Shown: positions 32,501-47,500, counted from the stretch's first letter. The stretch: 49,186 bases of DNA from Lingula anatina (GCF_001039355.2 NW_019775813.1:315803-364988), one strand, 5' to 3'. Program-made: numbers and translations. Notes: a model not told the origin generated them from the sequence alone.

Positions 32501-35500
32501 CTCAATGAGGACCTCTGTGTAGTTCTTGCCTAAAATGGAATATTTTAGCTCTATTTATTTCCAAAATGTCAAATAGAGAAAATGGAAGCAGTATCTTTCA
32601 GCAACTCATTTAATAATTGGAGATAATTCTATAAGAATAAATTTGAAGAAGTATATTTAAGGAAAAATTAAAGCTTTGAATATAATTTTACTTTACAGTT
32701 AATATATTAGTTTTCCCTTTTAAATGTGAATTGAAAAAGTACGTATTTTATTCAAAACAAGAAATAGACACCCAAACATATTTAGACCTTTAATGTTTGA
32801 ATCCATTTTTCTAGCAGCTTTTGTTTGTATTTGCTCATCTCCTCTCTTTAGAAAAAACTGGATTATTTACTTCCCTGATTGACCTTGGGCATAGCTGCTT
32901 AAAATAACAACTTCTAAAAAATTTAACCAATTATTTATTTATTTATTTTTAATAAGTATGTGACTTAATTACCTTTGTAGAACCACCCTTCATCTTCCAC
33001 TTTAGTTTTAAACCAGTCAATAAGCAGCTGTCTCAGGGAGTCTCTCTCTAACTGGTAACAAACCAGTGGCTTTTCTTCAAGAGAACTCTCATCTTTCTCA
33101 GTGGCAGCTTCTTCTTTTACTTTTGCTTGAAAAAACATTAAAAAAACATTAACTAACATTGACTAATACATAACTGTGCATCAGCAGAGGGAACAAAGCC
33201 ATAAATGATGTATAAATTGCAATCTGACTATTATGTGACTTAAGTGAGATAGACAGAAGTCTCACCTCTTGGGAAAAAAAATCAAGCATGATTTCATGAG
33301 ATTTTGGAATTTCAGAGATAATGGAAGGCTACCTAGTATTTACAGTACGTGTGTCAATGACTGAAAACTGAATACAGAATTTATCCACATTTGTTTTCAG
33401 GCCTACTTGTTAGTTCAGCTGAATTACAATCTATTGAACAACAGCAAAAATTCACCCTGTTTTGTGTCAGTTTTATATTGTTTTCAAAGACAACAGGAGT
33501 TTCATCCTTATCGCTGAAATATTGACCCCGCCTCAAACATATCCTCACAAGTTTTCAAATATCCTATGACATTATGGGATGCCAAGGGCCTTATTTTAGG
33601 ATGACTTCCAATGGACCATGTCAGGTTTAAGTTACTTAGACTTTGAACACCACCTGGTTTCTGAACTTACTTTTACACGCTCCATCATGGTTCTTGGATA
33701 TTTTGACTCCTTGCACGCATGCAGCACGGTGCATTTCGCAATGGTTTTCATATGTGACGTCGTTTGTTCCACAGACGGGGTGATGGTGTGGTTCGCATGC
33801 TTTCTTACACACGCATGTTGGTGAGCCGTCATCAAGCACCGTGCATTCCCGTCCAGCACCGCAGAAAACTGTGGGGCAGACGTTCTTTATTTTTTCACTG
33901 TCATCTGCTAAAAATGAAAATGAAAACATAAATTAATATTAAAAGATTAAATAAGAAATGTTAACTGATGGCACATGATAATTCACTGCAAAGAGAACAT
34001 ACAGCTTAGTGGCCATCTTACTACTAAATTAGTAAAATTTACATCTTATACAGCTCAACTTGGGAAAAATTATTAAACAGTAATTTTTTTTTATAATTAT
34101 TGTACAGCTTGGATAATGACTTTACAAATGATTAATAAATGCTATTCAAACTGAAAGCAAGAGAGAGAGAGAGAGAGAGTTGAAAAGCTGAAGTCCAAAA
34201 GACTCCAGTGTACATACACATGTTCTATATCTCAGCACATTACTAACAGGAAAAGCTAATGTTTTTCTATTTCTGTCTTGAGGCACTTTGTATTTTACCT
34301 GAGCCCAGATAGTGTTTACCACTGTTATATAATGAACCAATGCCAGAATCATGAATAGGAGTTAGAGTCATTTAACTGTTTACTTAAAACATCAGTAAAA
34401 AGTAAGCGCAACAGAGATGAGTGAAGTTGTTTAATACAATAACATGTCTTTTCAAAATGAATGTTAAAACATTTATCATTATGGATAAAAGCCTAGCTGT
34501 CTGCATCAAAGTCACAAATCACACTATCTGCTCAATTCCTTGACGTAAGAGTTGCAGAAATCTATTTTCTGCTCTATCATTTATTTCTTTATTCATTTCA
34601 TCAAAATGCTGATAAAATGATGAAATCAAATGATACAGCCAAATTACCCAGCTAAGCAGAAATTTCATAAAGTAAAATGTTAGCCCTAGCCTATAGTTGT
34701 TTAATTGTCAGTCTTGCCTGGATGTTTTTTCTGTTGCCAGAATGACTCACCACAGATGGGCTATTGATTGGCTCAATTTCTAAACAGCCATTTCTCATCT
34801 GCTTCAAATGAACAGCCAGGCTATGTAACATTATACCACCGTCATTGTAACCTATTGTCATTATTAATCACGGGGAGAATTATTGGGAAATTTGATTCAA
34901 GCTTACATCATTCATCAATGTGGTTATTGATTCTATCTTCTGAGGAATAATAAACCCATATTTCAGTCTACTTTTATGATTTAATGGAAAATATCTTTGA
35001 AGTCCAGATACAACCACATGCTGCCATTTTGCTTTTCATGTGTGGCAAAAAAAATAAAGCTATTTTATTCCCTGAAATTTCTGTGATAGACTGATTTGCA
35101 ACATAACTTGGCTGTGCANATTCAGGGATATACCATGCATAGGCCATGCATTGTTACTCATATGCATAAATGCTTTCAGACTTTGTTGAAGTTTGACTGA
35201 GGGCCCATATCACCATTATCTCTAATGCCATTATCAAATGAAACAGAGGTTTTATTTCATTTTGTTAAACATTCTCAGTTGGCTCAAAACTGGAGTGTAT
35301 AACAGTGCTGCCAAAACTGTTGTAATGAAATGCGTGACATACACTACAAGCACGTACAAAAATGCTACAGCGTATGCCCAACATATGTTTACTTCTCATG
35401 AAATTGTCCATTTTGTGGCACCAATAAATACAGAGGCCTGGACTTGTGATGCATACTGTCTCTGGATTTTAATGTTTTATAATTAGGTTTAAGTCTACCA

Positions 35501-38500
35501 CCAGTGCTAGAAAAAAGTTCGACTGATGTGAACAGGTGTTAGTGTACCACTGGTGTCAGGACCAAGATAAATCTGATGTGAACAGGTCTAAGTCTACCAC
35601 TGATGTCAAGACCAAGTGAAATCTGATGTGAACAGGTTTAAGTCTACCACTGATGTCAGGACCAAGTGAAATATGATGTGAAGAGGTTTAAGTCTACCAC
35701 TTGTGCCAGGACCAAGTTAAATCTGATGTGAACAGGTATAAGTCTACCACTGGTGCCAGGATCAAGTTAAATCTGATGTGAACAGGTGTAAGTCTACCAC
35801 TGCAGGAGGTGATTTAATGGACCCCATAACCTGAAATCTAATGTACCATGAACACATACGTTTGTGCCTGCCAAGATTCTATACTGCAACGATGGGCTTC
35901 TTAATGAACAAGAAGATGATGGAGTATGGAAAGAAATCAATGGAGCCAATTTATCTCTACTGAAAAAATGTTCCAAGAGACGGGGAGTCAGTTAATCCTA
36001 AAATGTTCCATTAGAAGAAACAGCCCTAAAAAGACAAACACTGTCCATATATATTCTGTATGACAGGTGCAATTAAACATAGAATACTTACACTGAGCAA
36101 TTGGTTACGGTAATTATTCACAAACTTCAGGCACCCCAACCATTCCTATATTTTACTTTCAAGATTAACTTATCGATATATGCCTTTCACATATTTTTAA
36201 AAATACTTTTTAAATGATTTTTTTAATACTTTTTAAATACTAATATAACTTTCAAATAATCATTTTCTTTGACTGTGACAAATAGTTTCTGTTCAAATTT
36301 AGCGAAATATTACCCCAATTAACTTTTAAAAACTTTGTAAGATGGGACAAATCTATTGATATATGTATGTTTATATGTAATAATCCAGTTTACAACATTT
36401 TTCATGAGTCCTAATGAATTCTCATGGGCTCGTTTTTGTTTTTTCACAGATGCCTCACTCATGAAACTCCAGTAATTTTCATTTAAATTACTACTTGAAC
36501 TAACATGGGAGAGGCCGGGATACATGTGAAAGCATCTTGGAGCAATTTAGAGAGGCAAAGCTGAGAAAGATTGCTTTATAAATGACAGTTCACAAATAGC
36601 TGAATCATAAGGATTAGAAGTTTAAACTTCTATGCTGTATAAATAAAAGAATCAATTAAAGCAAATAGAATACCAGGGGATAAATTCGGATAAACTTCAC
36701 TCAAGTTCTTGTTCAAATACTCCCAAGAGACAGGCTTTACTTCTTTGAAAAAATAGAATAAATACAATATCGGCCATACATGAAGACTGACATCATTTTG
36801 AAGGAAATTTAATTGGAGTTAAATATTTAACACGGCAATGAGACAAACATTATTTTGATGTGATTGTCTAATTAATGTTGATCTTTTTTCCACATTGGTC
36901 CATAATTGTAAAAACCATTTAGCTGCACTGAAACAGGGGTTAAATGGGGCTTAATTGATTTTTGTCCTTTAATCCTCAGTTACCCCAACCCACCCATACC
37001 TCACATCTTCTTCTCAGCGCACGAGCCTGATGTGCACTCTTAGGCTCTATTCCCATAGATTTTAGATCGATCTATCCCTGCGGAGAGTCTCACTAGATTA
37101 TTTTCAGATAATCCGACTTAAATGTCCATCCCGCCTACTACAAGCTGTAAAAGGGTAATTAACTTTCGTGTCCGCCCGGCTGACAGCTATTTAGCGTGAA
37201 CCCCCAGGGAGTTAGGTCGATCTAAAGTAGGTCAATCTAATCTATGGAAATGGGTGTTAGGTTCAGTCTACTTAAAACTCTCTTCTTATGGTAATCAGCA
37301 TACTAGTACCTGCTAAGTTTGGTCTCCTTCAGTATCAAAAACAAAACAGGGTGACTATTTGATGAATGTCAGATACATTACGTCAATTAAAAAAAAACTG
37401 TTTGTTTGCCGCTGTCAAATGCTAGAGTCATGCACAAAAACATTGCCTGCCAGTTTTCAACTAAAAATAGCTGGCTCAATCTCTTCCCATCATCTAAAGT
37501 TCAGTTGTCATAGCTACCTCAATTACAACACATTTGCAGAAGCTAGAATCAAGTAATACTGCATGATTAGATTACTTTAAAGCCATGTTAGAATGCACAT
37601 GAACAGCAGTCTCTCTGACAGACTGAGTTTTGATTGGGAAATTCAATGATCACAGTTCATGTCTGATTTATTGCTTGTAGGACATCTTCCGATTAAACCC
37701 CTCTAATGAAATGATTGATGAAATTATGCCAGAGAACTATACTGAGGATAACATCTGTGTATTTGGTCCACTGAATTGACCAGCTGAGTATATCACCCCA
37801 TTTCCATAGATTAGATCGACCTACTTTAGATCGACCTAACTCCCTGGGGGTTCACGCTAAATAGCTGTCAGCCGGGCGGACACGAAAGTTAATTACCTCC
37901 TTACAGCTTGTAGTAGGCGGGACGGACATTTAAGTCGGATTATCTGAAAGTAATCTAGTGAGACTCCCCGCGGGGATAAATGGATCTAAAATCTATGGGA
38001 ATAGAGCCTATGGGTGTATTCCCGGAGATTTAGATCGATCCAGAGATTAAGATTTAGATCGACCTAAATCCCTGGGGGTTCACGCTAAATTGCAGTCAGC
38101 AGAGCATGCACCATAGTTAATTACCCCCTTACAGCTTTTAGTAAGCGGGGTAGACGCTTAAGTCAGCTAAGCTGACAGTAATCTGATGAGACTCCCCACA
38201 GGGATAGATCGATTTAAAATCTATGGTTTTGGGGTCTATGGTAATCCCGCACGAAAACGAAGTAGATACTCCGGCGCAGTAGACTACTGCAATTATACTG
38301 CAAACATGCTTCAAATCTGCTTCGATGTGGGAGCTAATTAGCATATTTGAAACATGCTTCCATCATGCTGCTAATCTACTGCATTAATGCTCCTCCTCTG
38401 TACAACCCTATGTAAATTTTGAAGTAGAATTGCAGTAGGCTATACTGCATTTCTGCTGCAAATATGCTCCACACCACTACTGCGTTAATGCTTCTTTGCT

Positions 38501-41500
38501 ACTTCGATACTACTGCATTTTTGTGCGGGAATGTCTGTATGTTTGTATATCTTTTTCTAAATAAGAAAGATATGTCTTGATCAGTAGTCAGTTAGAGACA
38601 CTAGGAGTTCAAACACATTATTTCACGCAGAGTCCACAGTATGAGGTAAAGGAATCAACTTCTAACTGATTGCCATGAACATTCAAATAAAGGTAATTAA
38701 GTAACAAGTCCTAATGGCAGTTTATTGGTGGGCAGGACATTGGGAAGGGGGGGGGGTCGGGGGGGGTACAGCTGAAGGCATCACTGAGCCACTTTTTACC
38801 CCTCACAGTCTCTTACTACCAATGATGAACAGACACTGTGGTTTACTGATAGTTATAAGTTGGGAAAACTTAAAATATGTTAGTACAGGGGTGGATGGAA
38901 GCCGTCTTCTCGTTCTTTCAGAAGACGGTCAAAATTTCGGAATTTTTCAAGTTAATATTGACCAGCAAATTTTTTTTTTTTTTTTTTTTTGTTCGAAGAT
39001 GGTCAAAAATGGAAGATGAATCAACAAAGATGATTTGGAAGACTGTCAGCCCTGCATCGTTATTGTGAGATTGGGTGGTGGGTTGTGGGGGAAATTGTAA
39101 GAAAAAGGGGAAGCAACATATACAGTCAATCTGTAAAAATTCAGTGGAAGCAATGGTAATGGTCATAATTCTAGCTGTCTGGTAGTTAGAGATCCCCCAA
39201 TGTGCAGTCCTTGAACTTACCATTTGTACTGGCTTCTGTTGAGGAAAAAGTTGTTCCCTGAAAGTAGAAGAACCAAATGATGAACAGTAGTAGCTTCAGA
39301 TATTGTTTATATCCAATTTGTTTTTAATTTTTAATAATCTGCTTTCATTCTCTCATAACATTTTCATTTCATTAAAAATAATTAACATATTATACTTTTT
39401 CATCTAAAATATTTTTTGTGTTGTGTTTTGTACAAAATATATCACTTTTTAATTTTAAATATTTTATGTGTTGTGTATTATTAACAGTATATATATCATA
39501 TCAAGATATCATCAAGTCATATCACATCTGACAACTCTTCCAGTGCAAATGTTAGCATGTTCTCAACAATGGGAAATTATTCTTCCTTAACATATGTGTA
39601 TCAGATCAATATAATACAACTGGAGTAATGCAGTGTTTGAACATCAATATTTCTTTACATTAAATTCATCATTACCTCATAACATAAACAGACTTATCCC
39701 AATAAAAAAGATACCATGTCTAGTCCTTGATTTATGATTGGCAAGGGGAAAAACACCTCAAGTTCTTACACCTGGTTTGAATTTAGGCCAATTTTCACAG
39801 AGACCATAACACTCAGAATTAAGCCAGATCCACTCGATCCCTGCTGTTGTAGATAAAACTGTTTATAGAAATGTATCACCCCAGGAGGAAGTATACTTGA
39901 TTGCAATTAACAGTCTGGGGACCATACTGCACAGCCTTGATAAATTAAAACCCATCCACCAACTGACTCAGGCTGTATATGCTTAATTAGCTTGCTGAAT
40001 TATTTTGGAGATCACAGGAAAACTTCAACTTAGGTAAGTTTCGTTCAATTTATCAATTATCTTGGGGATCAAGAAGCATGCTGAAAATGATTCGTACCAT
40101 CTTCTTCCTCTGGAGTGTCTGGCACATTGTGCTGGCTGTTGCAAAGATCTATTAGATGCTGACAGCCATTATGTCAAAAACCTAGCTTTGTTTATAAAGC
40201 TGGATCAAATATTTTAGTTTTGCTGGGTTTAAAAAAAGCATTGTAGTTGTAATGAAATTTAAGGAGACATGCCTATTAAGAGGCCAAGTATTTTTTTTTT
40301 TAGGTAAGCGCCATTTCATTGCACTCAGCTAGTTTCAGAATCCATGAAATGCTACTCTTCACAGCCTACAGGTGTATGTTAGCCATTTTTTATTTGCAAA
40401 CTGGGAATTGCATTTGTTCTACGACTGAACTTAATCTGGTACATTATATTCTAAAGGACTATATGGAGGGTTCGCATGGATTTTACTTAAACTATTTTTT
40501 TTAAATGGCTTCAGGTATCATATCATTTCAATGCATTAACCAACACCCCTGTAATGCAAATGATATTTCTAAGGCTCTCAGAGATGAGCTGTTCCAACTT
40601 GGTTGTCACGAACGGAGTTTAAGGGCGCATTCCCATAGATTTTAGATTGATCTATCCCCGTGGGGAGTCTCATTAGATTACTGTCAGATAATCTGGCTTA
40701 AATGTCCGTCCAGTCTACTACAAGCTGTAAGGAGGTAATTAACTTTCGTACCCGCTTGGCTGACAGCTATTTAGCGTGAACCCCCAGGGAGTTGGGTCGA
40801 TCTAGTTGGATCAATCTAATCTCTGGGAATGGGGTCTTAGACTATTTCCAGTTCTAGTTAATACCACTGTAAACACGACTTAACAAAATGTACTTTGCAG
40901 CAATGACTAGAGAAACACATAATGTGCTCCTGTGGTAAAATTTGTTTGACTAACAGTTCCCAGAAGTGATAGACCTACAGGCCTTGTAAATAAGTGTGTT
41001 CTAAATCAATATTTCTGGCTTCCTCATATATATTTGTCGAGACTTGTCTGTGATGAGTAACAATTACCTGCACTGCTTCAGTGATTAAAGTCACTCGTTT
41101 CCAGGACTTTTGTGTTTGATTTCTGCAAGTCATGCATTGCTTATATTCAAATATATTGAGTTTAAACCTAGGTGTGATAAATTTGTATTTTAAAATGAAC
41201 TCTGTCTGGTAACTGTGAGGATAAAGTAGACCACTACATCGCATTTATAGATCACAACTGCTTGTGACTTTTTCGACACTTTTTTAAAAACAGAATATGA
41301 TGTCAACTACAGCAAATAAAGAAATGCAATCTTTTTTTTCATTTTCAACAGAGCTTTTGAACTTATGTTAATTAATCTCCACATTCAAACATAACTGATT
41401 AATGACATAACCCAAAACAGCGTTTTGATACTTAGTAATATCTGAAAAAGCTTGGTCATGTCAGAAAGTATAGATTTCCCAGTTACTAGATAAAGTAAAA

Positions 41501-42975
41501 TTTTGAAAATTTATGAAATACTGGAATTGCTGAAAATCATGTCTGAAAATTCAGAGGAGTTACCATAAAAAATGGCAGGAACATATCATTTCAGCCAATT
41601 TAGAGTCTGATAACTACACACAGTTGTGCAAACAAACCTTTTGTTCTTCCCCCACAGGGCTTTTGTTTTGAAATACCACTGGAAGGAAGAATGATGAAAG
41701 AAAGGCCTAAATGTCTAAACAAAAACAACTTACACTTTGTTCTTAAACTTTGTTATACATTTCTTGTTTGTGAAACTGCATGAGCACTATTCTTGTTCAA
41801 ATTTGTGTACATGTACAATGTTTCTGGTTTTTGGTTAGTATTTTTGTTAATTTCATTTACTTTTTATTTTACTTATTCTTTTTTATGTGTAGTTGTACTG
41901 TCAGTGAAAAATCTTACAGATATTTTATCCATATATATGCTTCGATCAATATTACTTTTAAATATTTTTAAAATATTTCTTGTTGTCATTTGTTGCAGTT
42001 TCTCACTACTAAATTTAACATTACCTGTTGTTATTGATAGAATTTTCCAATCTTGCGATTAAATTAATTTTTTTCAGTGACAAATTTTTTTAGGGTTGGG
42101 GGGGGGGGATTGGCATACCTGTGAATGTCCATTCAAAAGCCTAGTGTCACGTGTAACCAGTCTTCAGATGGACATCGTATGTCTGTATAACCAGTGTCCA
42201 GCATATCCAGTTTGTCTAGACTTCATGCATCACTGAGGACATATTTAACAGTAAAGTGGACAAATTGCTGTTTACATTAAAAAGTAAGCAAGATAGGGTG
42301 CTGACTATAGTTTTGTATTTGCTGCCTAAAAAAGATGGATGACTTTTTCTCCTCTAGCTATTTGTCATTCTGAACCAGTCAGTGATGTTACAAATTGCTT
42401 TTAAATACATCCACTCCCAAGTAGACAGTGTTACAGTTTATACAAACAGAAAGGATGGATAGGCAACTTATATATATATACTAGCCAATGGCTAAAATCT
42501 GAAATTTAAAAAAAAGTCAAGGCAAAAAAAGAGGCAATTCCCAGGGGGTAGCTTATTTGGTATCCATTTTAAACATACAGACAAAACAATTGATAACATT
42601 TTCTTCCGATGCGCAGCCCAATTACAACAACAGGGGTTGGGTGGAAGTGGGGTAGAGTACATGAAATTAATTAATTTTGAGGCATCATTATAAGCAAATC
42701 CTCTGCTGAGATGGTATTAATATCTAGTAAGGGAGTCTCCAGTAAGCCCAGTAAACTGAAGGTACACCTTTGGTAAATGGACTCTCTAGTTTACATTTCA
42801 ACACACTTATCTCATTAGGAAAGAAACACTAAGGCAATTTGCTATGGAACCGCACCATCCATCTGGTTAAGGTCAGAAAGTGCAACCTGCATAGCATAGG
42901 CAGTTGAAAGCACAGAGGTTCTTCAGGGGTAGTATAGAGAATTCATCCCAAATAGTTTCAGATGCATGGGAAGTG

Positions 42976-43033
<58 letters not shown>

Positions 43034-44553
43034 TTTTTTTTTTTTGGTTGTTGTTGTTGTTGTTGTTGTTGTTTTTCTTTTTTACTGGACCTCTTACACC
43101 CCCCTCTCCAAATCTGACCTCGTCCACTGCAAATGGGTGAAAAGTTGGGCATGTATTTCACAAGTCACTTGATTTTTGAGTTTATATTGCTTTTGTCTAT
43201 TTATCAAAAAACACGCTAGTGAAGTTAGAACAACCTATAAATGCTCCATATTTTAGTAATTCCCACACATTCTGTCTAAACAAAAGCCTCATTTAAATGT
43301 GAATCATTTAAATGTGTCCATTTATCATCTAAAAACCCTTCATTTAAAATTGATAATGCCTTGAGAAAATTTTGTCAGGTTAACTGGCATAATGCCATCT
43401 TTTTGTTGTCCCTTCTATTTTTGCCTAATTACATACACTGTGAAGCACTGAAATGATTTATATTTACATCATGCAAAGTTCCTCTAAATTTAGACACAGA
43501 AGAGCTAGGTGTGCAATTCTCTTACTTCACACTATTTTGTAACCTATTCTAGTTGCTATTGGCACAGTACACAGACACCAAAGACATCAGTCTATCTTGA
43601 AATGTTATGTGGACTTATTTCATAATTCAGGAGTTTAATTTTCATTCCCACAAAAGGTAAGACTTTACATATATTTACTCGAAGGTTCAATTTACAATAA
43701 GTAACATAAGACAACTCCTTAAGTGAGGGGGTTAGTATTTGTTTGGTTATTTACACAATATTTATATTCCAAATAATGAAACAGAATACCATTCACTTTG
43801 TTGTAGTGATGTAGATATGGCATATCTACTACGTCAAACCACCCCGTGAGTCATGGGGCTATTAGCCACTCTGTCACTAGCCCAACATTCAAAATAATGC
43901 TGATCCATTGGAAAAGTCACACTGAAGGGATGTGACTTTCAGGGTATGTCATTTTGGCCAGAAAATGTGGCCTGCACGGAAGATGAAGATCATACTGGGG
44001 GTTATTGTGCCAAGTACCCACTTAAAAATCACGCCACCCAGATCAGACCACCGCGACTCTAATGATTACACCCATGAAATTTACACATGACAGATTAACA
44101 GGAATCTTAATATCACCTTGCCTGTCTGACATGCTAATCTGGATCAAAATATTTGCTTTTTAATGAAAATAACTTTCTCATCAAAAGATGATAATGTTTA
44201 GGGGTAGGGGAGTATTTTATGCTTCTGAATATTGTTTTCACTAAACCAAGGTGAGGGTTATTACCCCATATATATGTTTGAAATAAAAATAAATATTATG
44301 GTTCTTTGGATCTTTTGATTTTTGCACACCTATATCTCTCTGGCTGTATTCCCAGAGCTTTTAGATCGATCTATCCCCGCGGGGAGTCTCACTAGATTAC
44401 TGTCAGATAATCCGGCTTAAATGTCCGTCCTGCCTACTACAAGCTATAAGGGGGTAAATAACTTTCGTGTCCGCCCGGCTGACAGCTATGTAGCATGAAC
44501 CCCCAGGGAGTTAGGTCGATCTAAAGTAGATCGATCTAATCTCTGGAAATGGG

Positions 44554-44585
<32 letters not shown>

Positions 44586-47500
44586 TACACACACACACAT
44601 CTACTTATCCCTAATCTAACTCTGACCACTAGTCTCATGACACGTGAGGCACCATAACAAATGACCTGAACTGAGCCAGACTGGGCAGTGTCCAGCTTCC
44701 TCTCCCCACCCAGTCACCTATTTACCTAACACATTCCCAACTTCAAAAGTTCTGACCCCTATTTCAACTCATTTACACAAACTTAGGGGCATGCAAAACA
44801 CATTCTGCCCGACTGTGATTGATATTAATTCAGCATGCAATAGCCGGTGTTGTTGGGAATTTAGCTTTGTTTTTCATGCAATAGTTGATTAACTTAACCC
44901 ACCTCAAATTTTCAGACCAGTATGCTGCTGGGCATTTGGATGTGCACATAAAATTATTAAAATTGACAAGTCTTTAGAAAGTGAAATAAAGTTTTCTTAT
45001 GCATTTTAGAATAGATGTATGACAACATCCAAGTCAAAATTAGGGAGTGGAATGTCAAAAGGTAAATTAAAGGGGAGCATCACTTTATGAGGCCTTAAAT
45101 GAATAAAGTGATAATTTCTCGTCACTTGCAGACATTTTCTGCCTAAACAAAAGAAGCGAGGGATTCGTTGATACCAGAGTAGATCTAAACTCACAGCAGA
45201 GCATACTGTACACCAGTGACATATCTGATGTACATGTGATACACAAATAATTACGAATAGTAGGCAGAGATCTACACTTGAACTGTCAGCAATTCTTGGC
45301 TGATAACCCCCCCACTTCTTTCATTAGCCCCGAAGCGCTCAAAATATTCAGACAATAACTGCATCAATTGAAATGACTAAAAATTATCATTTTATGTTTT
45401 TTTTCTTTTTTTGTCCCAGGAAGAGATGAGATATCCTCCTTTAAAGATAAAAGGTAACAAAAATGAATGAGACAAAAATGAAAACAAATTATACCCCACG
45501 TGGCTGTTTACTACGCACAACAATAGAGTAATAAATGACTTCCTTCTAAGATCTGGTCATAGACAACCACAAGAATTTGACTTATGTCTCTAAGTGCAGT
45601 AGAAATCTCTGTTCACTCAAGTTCCTGTTTAGACCAATTTTTACTCTGACTTACACCCCATTTCCATAGATTAGATCGACCTACTTTAGATCGACCTAAC
45701 TCCCTGGGGGTTCACGCTAAATAGCTGTCAGCCGGGCGGACACGAAAGTTAATTACCCTCTTATTGCTTGTAGCTGGCGGGACGGACATTTAAGTCGGAT
45801 TATCTGAAAGTAATCTAGTGAGACTCCCCGCGTGGATAGATCAATCTAAAATCTATGGGAATAGAGCCTTAAACCCTGTTCCCATACCTAGATCCATCTA
45901 GCAGGATCGACCCATCTGCGAGGGGTTTCTCGCTTAATTGCAATCAGCATAAGTGGCTCTGATGTCTGGCACACCTAATAAGCTGAATGTAATTTAGCAA
46001 GAATCCCCTCGGAGATGGGTCAATCCTGCTAGATCGATCTAGGTATATGAATGAGGTCATAGTCGTTATAGTAATAGTATAGTATAGTTATTACTCCAAA
46101 CAGTCAATCCCATCTTTATGTGGAATACAAAAGTAGTGAATGATATAATGCTGCCTAGATACCTGTTAGACTATATATAAACTACCAGTGCCATTTGGAC
46201 CAATTAAGACAGGTAATCTTTTGCCTAGTGTGAACAGGCACAAAAGGCAAAACCAAGAAATATCAACTTTAGTCCATGACTACCTTGGGCTTGAAATTAG
46301 ACGTACTCTTTTCCATCATGAAAAATTACACCCCATTTCCATAGATTTTTAGATTGATCTATCCCTGTGGGGAGTCTCACTAGATTACTGTCAGCTTGGC
46401 CGGCTTAAGCGTCTGTCCCGCCTACTAAACGCTGTAAGGGGGTAATTAACTATGGTGCCCACTCGGCTGACTGCAATTTAGCGTGAACCCCCAGGGAGTT
46501 AGGTCGATCTAAATCTTAATCTTTAGATAGATCTAAATCTCTGGGAAAGCACCCTTAGTCTAATTTTCAGTCTAAATTAGGTCTCATGTGAACACGCCAA
46601 AATACTGATACACTGTACACAGTATCCTCAGTAATGCATGTTTTCAATATATACATGTTGTTCACATTGTATAAGCATGCAGACTGATAAGTTAAATGTG
46701 TCTTGTTTTTCTATGTTGTTTTCACACAGCTAGCTCAAATATATAACCAAACACAGATCCATGCAGAGTTGATGGTATTCATAATATTGGACAAAGACTG
46801 AAACTTTTTTATGCAAAGAGAGAATAAAGAAACAGATATAGATGAATGGAAGTGCAGAAATGGAGATATTAACATTCAAATAACAGCAATGCCGTTAGAA
46901 TGTTTTCATTTTTTTTTTTTTCAAAATCAAAATCAACTCATCTTCCACTCTTAATTCAAAAAGCTATTTCTTCAGTTTTATTTTTATAATAAAATCAAAA
47001 TCAAATCACCATTCATATTTAACCAATATAACACTTAAAGAGGCAAGTCGAAACCCATTTCAAAAAGAAAAATAACAATTATCTGTAGATACAGGTAATT
47101 AAATAAGACACTCCTTTTGTCCTTTTGTGGAGCAACCTTAGACTACCTTTTCAACGGACGTCTTTCTTTACTTTAAAAGAATTAGGACGGGTTTTAAAAG
47201 CCTAGATTTAACCAAAACTACAAAAATACAGGCTAGCCATAGCACATTAAAAACTGAGTAACATTAGAGGGGCGTGGGTATTACGTAACGCTTACTCGCA
47301 CACGCCGTCCCGTAGTAAAACGTAAACATTGAGAGCAGCGACAACATGTACAGAATCCCTTATCATCTTTTCCAAATATAAAAAAGAGATCAAGTCCATC
47401 TTTAACCAATCAGTCAGGATTGTCCGACCTCCCTCGACAAATATGCCTATCATAAAAACACGTGAATTGATCTAATGTTACGTGGGATACGTACCAAGGC

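Larger units (their letters stand above)
33908..39220 (-). other. FSTL1 intron 3 (5.3 kb)
   Basis: It holds a 50-bp tandem array (35484-35802), three members of the 215-bp element family, a 286-bp palindromic element, the second copy of the CAGGGG element and an ambiguous base at 35119. I found no exon in it. Confidence 0.7.
39258..47494 (-). other. FSTL1 intron 2 (8.2 kb)
   Basis: The largest intron. It carries four members of the 215-bp family and one relative, an (AT)n-T-(GTT)n block and a (CT)n/(CA)n block. A G+C-richer block at 43810-44070 is unassigned. I found no exon. Confidence 0.7.

Noticed and set aside
42873-43172. Tyr-Ile and Asn/Gln-rich open frames
   Set aside because: Translations of the (AT)n and (GTT)n microsatellite.
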